Source: Leptospira biflexa (GTDB taxonomy: Bacteria; Spirochaetota; Spirochaetia; Treponematales; Rectinemataceae). From it: 42,829 bases of DNA. The stretch is taken from assembly GCA_020721875.1 (NCBI GenBank), contig DYLX01000006.1, positions 1 to 42,829 on the forward strand. Reading direction: 5' to 3'. How positions within the stretch are numbered: position 1 is the first letter of the stretch; every line of letters begins with the position of its first letter. Below the pieces are notes generated by a model. The model worked only from the letters and a program-made list of their open reading frames with translations. It ran no database searches and had not been told where the DNA came from. Below are positions 1-8,374 of this stretch, one piece after another. The position numbers were made by a program, and so were the translations under genes.

Positions 1-71
1 GGCGCCGATCGGAATCGAACCGATGCATAAAGGTTTTGCAGACCTCTCCCTTACCCCTTGGGTACGGCGCC
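1..71 (-). tRNA. tRNA-Cys (anticodon GCA)
   Basis: Read on the minus strand this folds as a full cloverleaf. The 7-bp acceptor stem is GGCGCCG/CGGCGCC (65-71 with 1-7), the anticodon loop CTGCAAA carries GCA at 37-39, and the T arm contains GGTTCGATTCC. GCA specifies cysteine. The acceptor 3' strand ends at base 1, so the discriminator base lies outside the window and the gene is complete except for it. No CCA can be seen. It lies downstream of secF on the same strand but has its own promoter (84-113). Confidence 0.95.
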
Positions 72-75
72 GATG

Positions 76-103
76 CGGGGCACATACTACCGAATGTGCC
101 CCG
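76..103. repeat. 10-bp perfect inverted repeat around the tRNA-Cys -10 box
   Basis: CGGGGCACAT (76-85) and ATGTGCCCCG (94-103) are exact inverted copies with an 8-base loop. No T-run follows on the minus strand, so it is not a standard terminator for secF. The -10 hexamer of the tRNA promoter falls across the loop. It could act as an operator, a cruciform, or a secF mRNA 3'-end structure. Confidence 0.7.
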
Positions 104-113
104 TCTTTGTCAA
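84..113 (-). promoter_or_regulatory. Promoter of tRNA-Cys
   Basis: On the minus strand, TTGACA (108-113, perfect -35) and TAGTAT (84-89, -10) are separated by 18 bases. The stretch between the -10 and the tRNA is GC-rich (GTGCCCCGC), as in the discriminators of stringently controlled stable-RNA promoters. The expected start is about 5-8 bases upstream of the mature tRNA 5' end. Confidence 0.65.
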
Positions 114-122
114 CAATTACTA

Positions 123-1406
123 TCAGTGTTTAATCGCAGGCGAGGCAGGCAGCGCTTTATCAGCTCCCTGGTTCTTTACCTCAGCGAGCTTGCCCGTCTC
201 TTTCATTCCCCGCTTCTTGCGCATGGTGTCCCACCATACGATGAAGGCACCAGCGATGTAGATTGTGGAGTACACACCGCTCGTCATGCCGATCAACAGC
301 GCAAGGGCAAAGTCCTTAATACTGCCGGTCGTAAAGAACAACAGGGCTAACACCGCGAAAATCGTGGTGAGTGTTGTAATGAGCGTGCGGCCTAGAGTCA
401 AGGTAAGCGCGGTATCCACGACATCGACGAATCGATCCGCGGGGTGGAGCTTGAGTTCTTCGCGAACTCGGTCAAACTGGACGATCGTATCGTTAATCGA
501 ATAACCGAGAATGGTCAAAATCGCTGCGATTGTGGTGGTATTGAACTCCATTCGAGTCCATACGATGAAGGCAACCATGATAAGCGCATCGTGAACGACC
601 GAAAGCACCGCGCCGATCGCGTATTCAATCCTAAATCGAATTGTTGAATAGAGGAGAATTAAAAGCAATGTAAAGAAGGTGAGCCACCCCGCCTGCTTGG
701 CGAGGGTCTGAGAGTAGCGTGGGCCAACGTAGTTTGCGCTTATCACAACAACGCGGTCCGCGCCGGTTGCAGTTTCCAGCAGCGATTTGATCTTCTGGGG
801 CATGTTCACCGTGAACTGAGGATCTTTGCCATCGTCGCGGACACGGATAAGGAATCGCTGCGAGGATATTGGATCAATAGTCTGAACGGTGATCTCCCCA
901 AGCGACTTGAGCGCGCCACGAACAACTTCGATTGTTGCGAACATTTCGCTCTCATTCTGAGGAACACGATAGAGCTTTATAGGTGCGGCGCTCAGCATAG
1001 AGTTGCCCTGGAAGGTCGGTACCATTAAGGTAGTCGGGAGGCTCTCGCTTCCCTGCGCAAGATTTACCGTGACTCCCGCTTGCTTTTCAAGTGCTGATTT
1101 AAGATCACCAAAGGTGGGATATGCCTTGAAGTCAAATGTGAGCGTTTGCTGCTTCTGGGCTTCAGCTCCGGAGAAGATCACCATGAGCTGAGTTTCGCTG
1201 ATCTTGAGTTCGGCGTTGCCCTTGCCATTGAATGAGATATCGCCCACGGGATACGCAAGCTGCACCGTCTCGTTGATACCCGCTTGAAAATCGACACCGA
1301 GATTGAACCCTTGGGTGAAATAACCGACAATACCGATAACTATAATCGTCGTGGAGATGATGACTGCAGGCACAAAGAATTTGCTGAATCGTATGACCTT
1401 TTTCAT
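123..1406 (-). CDS. secF: Protein translocase subunit SecF
   Basis: SecF partners SecD in the inner-membrane SecDF complex, which uses the proton gradient to help SecYEG export proteins. The 427-residue product has an N-terminal membrane segment (about 10-30), the periplasmic start motif GVDFQAG near residue 38, and five membrane helices in the C-terminal half. These include the conserved NDTIVQFDRVREEL segment between helices. It is about 100 residues longer than E. coli SecF, with the extra length in the periplasmic domain. The ATG at 1406 has a GGAGG site and shares one base with the secD stop (TAATG), implying translational coupling. Confidence 0.95.
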   Translation of the reverse strand: MKKVIRFSKFFVPAVIISTTIIVIGIVGYFTQGFNLGVDFQAGINETVQLAYPVGDISFNGKGNAELKISETQLMVIFSGAEAQKQQTLTFDFKAYPTFGDLKSALEKQAGVTVNLAQGSESLPTTLMVPTFQGNSMLSAAPIKLYRVPQNESEMFATIEVVRGALKSLGEITVQTIDPISSQRFLIRVRDDGKDPQFTVNMPQKIKSLLETATGADRVVVISANYVGPRYSQTLAKQAGWLTFFTLLLILLYSTIRFRIEYAIGAVLSVVHDALIMVAFIVWTRMEFNTTTIAAILTILGYSINDTIVQFDRVREELKLHPADRFVDVVDTALTLTLGRTLITTLTTIFAVLALLFFTTGSIKDFALALLIGMTSGVYSTIYIAGAFIVWWDTMRKKRGMKETGKLAEVKNQGADKALPASPAIKH

Positions 1407-3142
1407 TATTTGATCCTCCAGGAGATGGACACATGATTCATGTGCAGTACATCGGTTTCAAAATCGAATATGAGGCGCGACACAAAGAGGGCAGTAAAGA
1501 GGCTCGTCATGTTTCCAATTGCAAGCGAGATCGCAAAGCCCTGGATCGGCCCGCTTCCTAACTGTGCCATAAAGAGGGCCGCGATAATCGTAGTAAGGTT
1601 GGAATCCATAACCGCCCAGAATGCCTTGTGGAATCCCGCATCGATTGCGGCCACCCGCGTCTTGCCCGCCCGCAACTCTTCCTTGATGCGCTCAAAAATA
1701 ATGACGCTCGCGTCGACCGCCATACCTGTTGTGAGGACGAAGCCCGCGATCGATGGCAGCGTGAGCGTGAGCTTAAACGCTGTGAGTATCGAGAGCATCA
1801 GGTAGAGGTTGAGCGCCTGGGCCAGTGTCGCATTAACACCCGCGCCCTTGTAGTAGGCGAACATGAAGACAAATATCGACAACAAACCCACGATGATGGC
1901 CATTTCCCCCTGTCTAATCGCATCCTGGCCGAGCGAAGCGCCAATCGCCTGCTGGTTCACCACCGAGAGGCTGATCGGGAGCGCCGCCGTTCTGAGAAGA
2001 AGCGCGAGCGATTCGGCTTCTGTTGAGCTGAATCCGGTAATTCGGACAGATTCACGGATCGGCTCTTGAATGCGCGCGTAGGATTTGATGCGGTCATCGA
2101 GGACCACCGCCATCTCTTTGCCCACGTTTTCACTGGTGAGTTTATAGAAGATTTCGCCGCCGGCCTTGTCGAGCACAAAGTTCGTTTCGGGTTTGCCGGT
2201 AATGGCGTCTGTGGACACAGAAGCGCTCTGGATATGGCTACCGTCGAGACCAGGGGTGCCTTGCAGCACGAGATATTCACCCGTGAACTGATCGAGGCCG
2301 TAGCTATCCTTTGTATAGACCTTGCGGACGATCTCGCCAGCGGGAACGAGCCCGGGCTTATTGACCGTCATGGTCTGCTCATCGATACCGAGAGGGTTCG
2401 TTGAAAGGTACGAATTTACCGCCGCGGAAGCTTCGGAGTCGACAATGTAGAAGGCGAGGTTCCCCTTGCCCATAATGATCGAATTGATGCGCTCGGGGTC
2501 GGGGGTTCCAGGAATTTCGATGTAAATCTGATCTGCTCCCTGCTGACGAATGACCGGTTCAGTCAATCCGAATTGGTCAATGCGCGAATTGAGGATCTCG
2601 ACCGCGCGTTTCATCGCATCGTCTTTTTCAGCCTGGGAGAGCGGATGCCCAAGCTTCTGGGATAATCCATTGAGATCGGCTTGAATGACTGCGCTCATGC
2701 CACCCGCAAGGTCCAACCCCAATTGCACCGCATTTGAGTGCAGGTTCTTGAGGCTTAGCACACGCTCTCTATAAATAGACTCGATAGCATCGAACATCGC
2801 GCGCTCACTGGAAAATCCAGAGAGTATCGCGACGGCGTTCCACGTTTTGGGCGCGGGTTTCTTCGCAAGCGAATAAGCCTTCTTCGATGCATCCAACGCG
2901 ATCTTGTAGCTCTTCTGCCCCGACAGATCAGTGTTGTCGTGGGCAATTGCCTTCTGCTTGAGATCGTTGATGATAAGATAGGTCATCTGCCGTGAATATT
3001 CTCGAATCTGTTCACGGGAACCAACCGCAATGGCTTGATCCTCTTTCGGCGTCAAATAGTACCACTGGATAGTCGGGAAAAGGAACATGAAAGCCACGGC
3101 GAGCACAGCTATGACGATCAGTAGGCGGCGTATTTTGCTCAT
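1406..3142 (-). CDS. secD: Protein translocase subunit SecD
   Basis: This is the other half of the SecDF export motor. The 578-residue product has an N-terminal membrane helix (about 5-25), the SecD signature LGLDLAGGM, the P1-domain motif NSRIDQFGLTEP, and five more helices. The last helices contain the DASVIIFERIKEEL motif that pairs with SecF. Residues 30-135 form a linker between helix 1 and the LGLDLAGG motif that is longer than in E. coli and has no recognisable motif. The ATG at 3142 has GGAG nine bases upstream. Gene order yajC-secD-secF is the usual bacterial one. Confidence 0.95.
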   Translation of the reverse strand: MSKIRRLLIVIAVLAVAFMFLFPTIQWYYLTPKEDQAIAVGSREQIREYSRQMTYLIINDLKQKAIAHDNTDLSGQKSYKIALDASKKAYSLAKKPAPKTWNAVAILSGFSSERAMFDAIESIYRERVLSLKNLHSNAVQLGLDLAGGMSAVIQADLNGLSQKLGHPLSQAEKDDAMKRAVEILNSRIDQFGLTEPVIRQQGADQIYIEIPGTPDPERINSIIMGKGNLAFYIVDSEASAAVNSYLSTNPLGIDEQTMTVNKPGLVPAGEIVRKVYTKDSYGLDQFTGEYLVLQGTPGLDGSHIQSASVSTDAITGKPETNFVLDKAGGEIFYKLTSENVGKEMAVVLDDRIKSYARIQEPIRESVRITGFSSTEAESLALLLRTAALPISLSVVNQQAIGASLGQDAIRQGEMAIIVGLLSIFVFMFAYYKGAGVNATLAQALNLYLMLSILTAFKLTLTLPSIAGFVLTTGMAVDASVIIFERIKEELRAGKTRVAAIDAGFHKAFWAVMDSNLTTIIAALFMAQLGSGPIQGFAISLAIGNMTSLFTALFVSRLIFDFETDVLHMNHVSISWRIK

Positions 3143-3234
3143 ACCGGTTACTCCAATCCTCTCATGGATGTATAGAATGCGGAGAGATGCGACATGCCGG
3201 GCTAATGGGAACCAGAGCCCTGCATATCAAAAAC

Positions 3235-3615
3235 TTATTTTTCTTCAGCTTTCTCTGCCGGCTCTTCGACGACTTCGGGCTTCTCTTCTGCTTTTCCCGG
3301 GGTTACTGTGGCAAGCGCTGACTTCGAAAATTCGATCTTCGTTCCATCCTCAACCTTCACGACGACAGTTGACTCTTTAACCGACGCAACCACTCCGTGA
3401 ATTCCACCGATCGTGATAACCCTATCGCCCTTCTTGACTCCCGCAATCATCTGCTGCGCTTGTTTCTGTTTCTTGTTCTGTGGGCGGATGATGAGGAAAT
3501 AGAAAATGACGAAGACGAGGCCAAACGTCACGATGGTGGAGACGAGCGATCCCGTCGGATTCGAGGTGCTCGAAGTCTGCTGAAGCAGGTTCAAGCCATT
3601 CTGAATAGCATTCAT
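3235..3615 (-). CDS. yajC: Preprotein translocase subunit YajC
   Basis: YajC is a small single-pass inner-membrane protein that associates with SecDF. The 126-residue product has one membrane helix at about 25-45 ending in the family motif IIRPQNKKQK. A compact cytosolic domain follows (GVKKGDRVITIGGIHG), then an acidic Glu/Lys/Pro-rich tail that is poorly conserved in the family. The start at 3615 has AAGGAAG upstream. A 92-bp gap separates it from secD, and all three sec genes probably share the promoter at 3647-3676. Confidence 0.92.
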   Translation of the reverse strand: MNAIQNGLNLLQQTSSTSNPTGSLVSTIVTFGLVFVIFYFLIIRPQNKKQKQAQQMIAGVKKGDRVITIGGIHGVVASVKESTVVVKVEDGTKIEFSKSALATVTPGKAEEKPEVVEEPAEKAEEK

Positions 3616-3646
3616 ATATCTTCCTTGTTAAAAAAGAATTCCAGAA

Positions 3647-3676
3647 AACGTAGCATGGAGCGGCGCGAGAGGTCAA
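3647..3676 (-). promoter_or_regulatory. Probable promoter of yajC-secD-secF
   Basis: On the minus strand, TTGACC (3671-3676) and TACGTT (3647-3652) are separated by 18 bases, just past the carbamate kinase stop codon. The position fits a start for the sec operon independent of arcC. Confidence 0.5.
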
Positions 3677-3682
3677 GTTGCG

Positions 3683-4627
3683 CTACGCGGTGATGGTGGT
3701 ACCCGCACCCCCATGGATCGCCGCGGTGGCATTCTCCATTGAAGTGATAATGACTTTCGCGCCGCCTCGTCGTATAAAATCGCATGCTGCCTCGATTTTT
3801 GGACCCATTGAGCCCTTGGGGAACTGCCCCTCGGCCATATATTTCTCGCACTCCTCCACCGTTAGATGATCGAACACCTGCTGATTTGGCTTGCGGAAAT
3901 TGATAGCGACCTTCTCCACGCCTGTGAGGATAACGAGCTCGTCGGCATCGATGAGATTCGCGAGAAGCGCGGAGGCACGGTCTTTGTCGATCACCGCGTC
4001 GACTCCCGAGAGTGTGCCATCGGCGGCGCGCTTGACGGGGATCCCTCCACCCCCCACCGCAATCACAATCTTGCCATCGTCGATTAAATCTTTGATTGTG
4101 TCTTTCTCGATGACATCGAGCGGTATGGGGCTCGGCACGACGCGGCGGTAGCCCCGCATGGGATCTTCCTTAATGATCCAGCCGCGGTCTCGGAGTTTTT
4201 CAACCTGATCGGCTTTGTAGAACGGACCGACATACTTAGTGGGATTCTGCATTGAAGGATCGTTGGGGTCGACTTCTACCTGCGTGATCACGGTGACAAT
4301 GTCCTTTTCGATACGCTCGGCTCGAAGCGCGTTCATGAGACTCTGCGCGATCATGTACCCCATTGAGCCCTGCGTGTCGGCGACAATGACACTGAGCGGC
4401 GAAGGCGGAACTTGCGCCGAAGCCGCTTCGTTCCGAATGAGGTGCACGCCCGCCTGAGGACCGTTTCCATGCGTCAGCACAAGCTTATGGCCTTCGCCGA
4501 CCATGCCGACGATTGCCTTCATGCTCTTGCGCGTATTCTCAAATTGCTGCTGGACTGTGCCCTCAGTCCCCTCTTCGATAATGGCGTTTCCACCGAGCGC
4601 TACCACGATGGTTTTGCGAGCCTCCAT
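3683..4627 (-). CDS. arcC: Carbamate kinase
   Basis: It interconverts carbamoyl phosphate + ADP and carbamate + ATP, usually the ATP-yielding last step of the arginine deiminase or purine-degradation routes. The 314-residue product is of normal length and has the amino-acid-kinase features: VVALGGNAI at the start, THGNGPQAG near residue 52, AVGGGGIPV near 190, and DKDRASALLA for nucleotide and substrate binding. No arcA, arcB or other fermentative partner lies nearby, so this is an orphan kinase in this window. The start has AAAAGGAG upstream and a good promoter. Confidence 0.95.
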   Translation of the reverse strand: MEARKTIVVALGGNAIIEEGTEGTVQQQFENTRKSMKAIVGMVGEGHKLVLTHGNGPQAGVHLIRNEAASAQVPPSPLSVIVADTQGSMGYMIAQSLMNALRAERIEKDIVTVITQVEVDPNDPSMQNPTKYVGPFYKADQVEKLRDRGWIIKEDPMRGYRRVVPSPIPLDVIEKDTIKDLIDDGKIVIAVGGGGIPVKRAADGTLSGVDAVIDKDRASALLANLIDADELVILTGVEKVAINFRKPNQQVFDHLTVEECEKYMAEGQFPKGSMGPKIEAACDFIRRGGAKVIITSMENATAAIHGGAGTTITA

Positions 4628-4668
4628 ACAGTCTCCTTTTAACGGTGTAGGAAAAATTACGAACTAAT

Positions 4669-4696
4669 AGTATAGCATCAATTGAAGAAATCGCAA
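4669..4696 (-). promoter_or_regulatory. Promoter of carbamate kinase gene
   Basis: On the minus strand, TTGCGA (4691-4696) and extended TGC-TATACT (4669-4674) are separated by 16 bases. The leader is about 35-40 nt with an AAAAGGAG ribosome site. It diverges from the ispH promoter. Confidence 0.6.
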
Positions 4697-4734
4697 TGTG
4701 GAATACTGGCAAGCACCTTGTAATTGACGTGCCC

Positions 4735-4764
4735 TTGGAAGGCGATATCTCGTTCTGCTATTAT
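4735..4764 (+). promoter_or_regulatory. Promoter of ispH, predicted leaderless
   Basis: TTGGAA (4735-4740) and TATTAT (4759-4764) are separated by 18 bases. The -10 ends six bases before the ATG at 4771, so transcription would begin at or next to the start codon. No Shine-Dalgarno sequence is present. Confidence 0.6.
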
Positions 4765-4770
4765 TGTGCC

Positions 4771-5664
4771 ATGCAAATTATACGCGCGCGCGTGCTCGGC
4801 ATGTGCATGGGCGTCCGCCGCGCAGAAGAACTTGCCCGCGAAGCTGCAAAAGATGCCTCGACAAAGGGCATACGCGTGTACACGTATGGTCCCCTCATCC
4901 ACAACCCGCAGGCGGTCGCTGAACTTGAAGCGCTCGGGGTTCACGTGCTCGATGTCAACGCGGTGGAGAGCGACACGACGAGCCTGCCCGATCTGCACCA
5001 CTCGAGTGTGGTGATTCGGGCACACGGAGCGTCGTTGGCAGCGGTATCGCGCCTCGAATCGTTAGGTGCATACATCATCGACGCGACCTGCCCTCGTGTT
5101 ATAAAGAGCCAGCGACTCGCGCGCCACTACGAAAAACTCGGTTGGAAAGTAGTGCTTGTGGGAGACCCTCGGCATGGCGAAATCGCCGGCATTTTAGGTC
5201 ATACCTCAAACGCTGTCGTGGTCGATGGACCGGATTCGGCCCGCATTGCCTCGAACGCGCTCAAAGACATCCCCTGCGCGCTCATCGCGCAGACGACAAT
5301 CCGCCAAGAAGACTATGACGCAGTAATCGAAATTTTCCAAGCCACGGTATCTCGGATGATCGCCGAAAAGACCATCTGCCCCGCAACGCGCGAGCGACAG
5401 CAATCGCTCGTCGACCTCTGTGCTCAGATCGATGCGGTGCTCATCGTCGGCGGAAAGAATTCCGAAAACACAAAGCGCCTTTTCCGAAGCGCCCAAGAAT
5501 GCGGCAAGGTGGCATGGCACATTGAAACAGCCACCGAAATCCTCCCAGAAATGACAAAATATCCTCGGATCGGCATTACCGCGGGGGCATCGACACCCGA
5601 TTTTATCATCGACGAAATCCAAGATACTCTCTTAAACCTCTCCAAGGAGGAGATACCACAATGA
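4771..5664 (+). CDS. ispH: 4-hydroxy-3-methylbut-2-enyl diphosphate reductase
   Basis: IspH is the iron-sulfur enzyme of the last step of the MEP isoprenoid pathway, giving IPP and DMAPP. The 297-residue product has the three cluster cysteines: C12 in VLGMCMGV, one in DATCPRV, and one in KTICPAT. It also has the substrate histidines in IRAHGAS and in HGEIAGILGH, where the catalytic Glu is kept, and the C-terminal TAGASTPD. The start at 4771 puts the first cysteine at residue 12, as in E. coli. An upstream ATG at 4696 would add 25 unlikely residues. The gene overlaps the next one by ATGA. Confidence 0.93.
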   Translation: MQIIRARVLGMCMGVRRAEELAREAAKDASTKGIRVYTYGPLIHNPQAVAELEALGVHVLDVNAVESDTTSLPDLHHSSVVIRAHGASLAAVSRLESLGAYIIDATCPRVIKSQRLARHYEKLGWKVVLVGDPRHGEIAGILGHTSNAVVVDGPDSARIASNALKDIPCALIAQTTIRQEDYDAVIEIFQATVSRMIAEKTICPATRERQQSLVDLCAQIDAVLIVGGKNSENTKRLFRSAQECGKVAWHIETATEILPEMTKYPRIGITAGASTPDFIIDEIQDTLLNLSKEEIPQ

Positions 5665-6242
5665 GCCTTCTACGTGAAATTGAGTTGCGTCGTGCACGAC
5701 GCGCCCTCTCGCCGGAACCGATCGACGACACTGTTGCTGGAGAGCTTGTGCGGGCTGCAACCCTGGCACCCTCGTGCTTTAACAACCAGCCCTGGCGGAT
5801 CATCGCCGTAAAAAATGAAGATGGCGTAGCATCGTCCGACGCGATGCGCGCTGCGCTGACCCCCGGGAACGCCTGGGCGCTGCGCGCAGGCTGGTACTTC
5901 GTGCTCTGCACCGCGCCGCACCTGGACTGCAGACTCGACGAGGGCCGCGACTACGCGTATTTCGACCTCGGGCAGGCGGCGCTAGCGCTGCAGATTCAGG
6001 CGCAACACCTCGGACTCATCGCGCACCCCATTGCTGGATTTTCGTCGGCCAAAGTCCGCGCAGGGCTCGCGATTCCCAAAGAATTCGTGCCGCTTGTCGT
6101 GATTGTGGTTGGAAAGGCGGGCGCGGACGACGCGCTCTCCGACAAACAGAAAGCCGACGAAACTGCGCCCCGCAGCCGCGTACCCCTATCTGATGTTGCC
6201 TACCGCGAGCGCTTTGGTCAGCCATTTTCCCCTTTACCATAA
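5661..6242 (+). CDS. Nitroreductase family protein
   Basis: This is a probable FMN-dependent NAD(P)H oxidoreductase; the substrate cannot be inferred. The 193-residue product starts with the family pattern RRARRALSPEPI, then LAPSCFNNQPWRI, which contains the FMN-contacting Ser/Asn/Gln-Pro-Trp stretch. The middle segment FDLGQAALALQIQAQHLGL and the end IVVGKA also fit. It is short but within the range of compact family members. A strong AAGGAGG site lies before the ATG, which overlaps the ispH stop (ATGA). The pair is therefore a translationally coupled operon, though a link to isoprenoid metabolism is only suggested by position. Confidence 0.82.
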   Translation: MSLLREIELRRARRALSPEPIDDTVAGELVRAATLAPSCFNNQPWRIIAVKNEDGVASSDAMRAALTPGNAWALRAGWYFVLCTAPHLDCRLDEGRDYAYFDLGQAALALQIQAQHLGLIAHPIAGFSSAKVRAGLAIPKEFVPLVVIVVGKAGADDALSDKQKADETAPRSRVPLSDVAYRERFGQPFSPLP

Positions 6243-6261
6243 TCCAGTCCCGTGCTACAAA
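6233..6261 (+). promoter_or_regulatory. Promoter of uridine kinase gene, predicted leaderless
   Basis: TTTACC (6233-6238) and extended TGC-TACAAA (6256-6261) are separated by 17 bases. The -10 ends five bases before the ATG at 6267, and there is no Shine-Dalgarno sequence. Confidence 0.45.
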
Positions 6262-6266
6262 ATGCT

Positions 6267-6944
6267 ATGCCACCAGTCAAAATAATTGGAATATCCGGCG
6301 GATCGGGCTCGGGAAAGACGACCATCGTTCGAAAAATCTCCGAGATGGTGAGCGATTTCGTCTTCCTTCCGCAGGACAACTACTACAAATCCGCGGAATT
6401 CATCAACAACCGCAACATCACCGCCTTCAATTTCGACCATCCAGACGCCTTCGACAACGAACTCCTCATCGAGCATCTCTCCGCGCTCAAGAATGGCAAT
6501 CCGATCGAAATGCCGGTATATGATTTTGTCCACCACCGGCGCACCGAACAGACTATCCTTATTCAGCCCTCAAAGCTCGTCATTTTCGAAGGCATTATGA
6601 TATTCACCAACCGGCAGGTGCGCGATCTTATCGACCTAAAGATTTTCGTAGACACCCCGGACGACATACGATTTATCCGCCGGCTTTCGCGCGACATCAA
6701 AGAGCGCGGCAGGACTGTGGATTCTGTGGTAGAACAATACCTAACCGTCGTCCGGCCAGGCCACTACGAATTCATCGAACCAACAAAGTCGTACGCCGAC
6801 ATCATTATACCAGAGGGCGGATTCAATGAGCGCGCCTTGGATGTGCTCGTCTCATTCATCAACTCTGTCATCTACCCGACGGAGCCGCAGGAGCGGCTGA
6901 ACAACGCGCTCGAGCTCAAAAAAGAGCGAACCATTTCGAAATAA
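6267..6944 (+). CDS. udk: Uridine kinase
   Basis: It phosphorylates uridine or cytidine to the monophosphate in pyrimidine salvage. The 225-residue product has the P-loop [12 protein letters not shown], the family motif LPQDNYYK, the NFDHPDAFD motif, [14 protein letters not shown], and the lid region [11 protein letters not shown]. Length matches the family (about 210-230). The ATG at 6267 is preferred; a GTG at 6252 would add five residues. A 24-bp gap after the nitroreductase gene holds its own promoter. A phosphoribulokinase-like or other small-molecule kinase role is less likely given the motif match. Confidence 0.92.
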   Translation: MPPVKIIGISGGSGSGKTTIVRKISEMVSDFVFLPQDNYYKSAEFINNRNITAFNFDHPDAFDNELLIEHLSALKNGNPIEMPVYDFVHHRRTEQTILIQPSKLVIFEGIMIFTNRQVRDLIDLKIFVDTPDDIRFIRRLSRDIKERGRTVDSVVEQYLTVVRPGHYEFIEPTKSYADIIIPEGGFNERALDVLVSFINSVIYPTEPQERLNNALELKKERTISK

Positions 6945-7120
6945 CCGCGTTGATGGCTGTGGACTGTCGCCTCGATCTCAAACGCTCACCACAAATTCAC
7001 CAATGGCGCTGCGAGGCCAGCACCCGTTACGTGATTTCCCTCCTCATCTGGATTTCACTACTTTTATCCTAGTGAGAGAAGAGCAACATGATGGCGAGCA
7101 ATATTAATAAGGAAGATACT

Positions 7121-7639
7121 ATGAGCGAACAAACTGGAGTTACAAAAGCCTACTTTGCGGGTGGATGTTTTTGGTGCCTGGAAGCGCTCTATGAACGTAT
7201 ACCTGGCGTGATCGCGGTTCGATCGGGATTCTCCGGCGGATCAACGCAAAATCCCTCTTACGAGCAAGTGTGCACCGGTACCACCGGTCATGCTGAAACT
7301 ATTGAGATCACTTTCGACCCCTCGCGGATATCATATCGCGAAATTCTCGAGTGGTTCTGGAAATTTCACGACCCGACCACAGTCAATCGACAGGGAGCGG
7401 ATGTCGGAGCGCAGTACCGATCTGTAATCTTCTACACGGATGAATCACAGCGCGAGCTCGCTCAGCAATCGAAGAGCGCCGCACAGACTGGCTTCGATTC
7501 GCCGATTGTCACTTCGATTGAGCCGCTCAGAGCCTTCTGGCCCGCCGAAACCTGGCATCAGGGATACTTCGACCACAATCCGGACGCCCCCTACTGTCGC
7601 TTTGTCATCGCACCCAAGATCGCTAAACTCAAATCATGA
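7121..7639 (+). CDS. msrA: Peptide methionine sulfoxide reductase MsrA
   Basis: MsrA repairs oxidised proteins by reducing methionine-S-sulfoxide. The 172-residue product has the catalytic motif AGGCFWCLEALYE near residue 10, the substrate-site segment TGHAETIEI, DPTTVNRQGADVG and QYRSVIFY, all typical. The ATG at 7121 has AAGGAAG five bases upstream; an in-frame ATG at 7088 has a weaker site and would add 11 residues. No fused MsrB domain is present. The stop overlaps the next start (ATGA). The 143 bp before the region hold no other gene I can support. Confidence 0.95.
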   Translation: MSEQTGVTKAYFAGGCFWCLEALYERIPGVIAVRSGFSGGSTQNPSYEQVCTGTTGHAETIEITFDPSRISYREILEWFWKFHDPTTVNRQGADVGAQYRSVIFYTDESQRELAQQSKSAAQTGFDSPIVTSIEPLRAFWPAETWHQGYFDHNPDAPYCRFVIAPKIAKLKS

Positions 7640-8367
7640 AGAACGCGAAAACAACGCTCTCTAAACTGGTGGAAATCGCGCTTCGCCGCTACGAGATGAT
7701 CGCGCCCGGCGACAAAATATTGATCGCAGTGTCAGGTGGAAAAGACTCAAGCTGCATGGCCTGGGACCTCGCAAGTAAGCGAGCCTGGTGGGACACACCC
7801 TTCGAGATCGCTGCCTGCCATGTCGCGACAGATCTTGCGGAAGAGGGCTATGCGAATCCAGTCGACGACTCATGGATATCGGCACGGATGGCCGAGTGGG
7901 GGATCCCTTATGAGCGTATCGATGTACCAGTCGCCAATCGCCTCAAACCTGGCGAGACAATGAACTGTTACTGGTGCGCCACACAGCGACGTACCGAGCT
8001 TATGAAGTACGCACAAGAGCGCGGATTCAACAAACTCGCTCTCGGCCACCACCTCGACGACATTCTTGAGACACTCTTTATGAATATGATGAAAAAGGGC
8101 GAATTCGCAACGATGCCGCCTGTAATGCCCTATAAAAAATATCCACTCACGGTTATCCGCCCACTCGCACTCTGCGAGGAGCGACAGATTATCGCCTGCG
8201 CGGAAGAGCTTGATTTCCGCTCCAGCACCTGCACCTGTTCCTTCAATCTCAACGGCGAGCGCAACAAGACAAAGCGGCTTATCGACCGCATAACAGGCGG
8301 CTCGAGTCACGTCAAACGCACTATTTTCGCCTCAATGTCTCGCGTACGCACCGATTATCTGGCATAA
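7636..8367 (+). CDS. ttcA: TtcA-type PP-loop tRNA thiolation enzyme
   Basis: This adenylating sulfurtransferase family includes TtcA, which makes 2-thiocytidine at tRNA position 32. The 243-residue product has the ATP pyrophosphatase motif VSGGKDSS near residue 33. It also has the iron-sulfur cluster cysteines in NCYWCATQRR (CxxC) and a third in the CTCSF segment, plus the signature LALGHHLDDILET. Length fits the short TtcA group. It overlaps msrA by ATGA and is followed seven bases later by an RNA phosphodiesterase gene, giving a small stress/RNA-modification run. The exact tRNA target is inferred from family only. Confidence 0.85.
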   Translation: MKNAKTTLSKLVEIALRRYEMIAPGDKILIAVSGGKDSSCMAWDLASKRAWWDTPFEIAACHVATDLAEEGYANPVDDSWISARMAEWGIPYERIDVPVANRLKPGETMNCYWCATQRRTELMKYAQERGFNKLALGHHLDDILETLFMNMMKKGEFATMPPVMPYKKYPLTVIRPLALCEERQIIACAEELDFRSSTCTCSFNLNGERNKTKRLIDRITGGSSHVKRTIFASMSRVRTDYLA

Positions 8368-8368
8368 T
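8360..8368 (+). promoter_or_regulatory. Extended -10 upstream of thpR, predicted leaderless
   Basis: TGG-CATAAT (8360-8368) lies exactly six bases before the ATG at 8375, inside and just past the ttcA stop. No good -35 is visible and there is no Shine-Dalgarno sequence. Read-through from ttcA is also possible. Confidence 0.4.
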
Positions 8369-8374
8369 TATTTT

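Noticed and set aside
6945..7087. Possible small gene or RNA between udk and msrA
   Set aside because: I found no frame with a ribosome site, no clear stem with a T-run, and no convincing promoter beyond a poor match before msrA.
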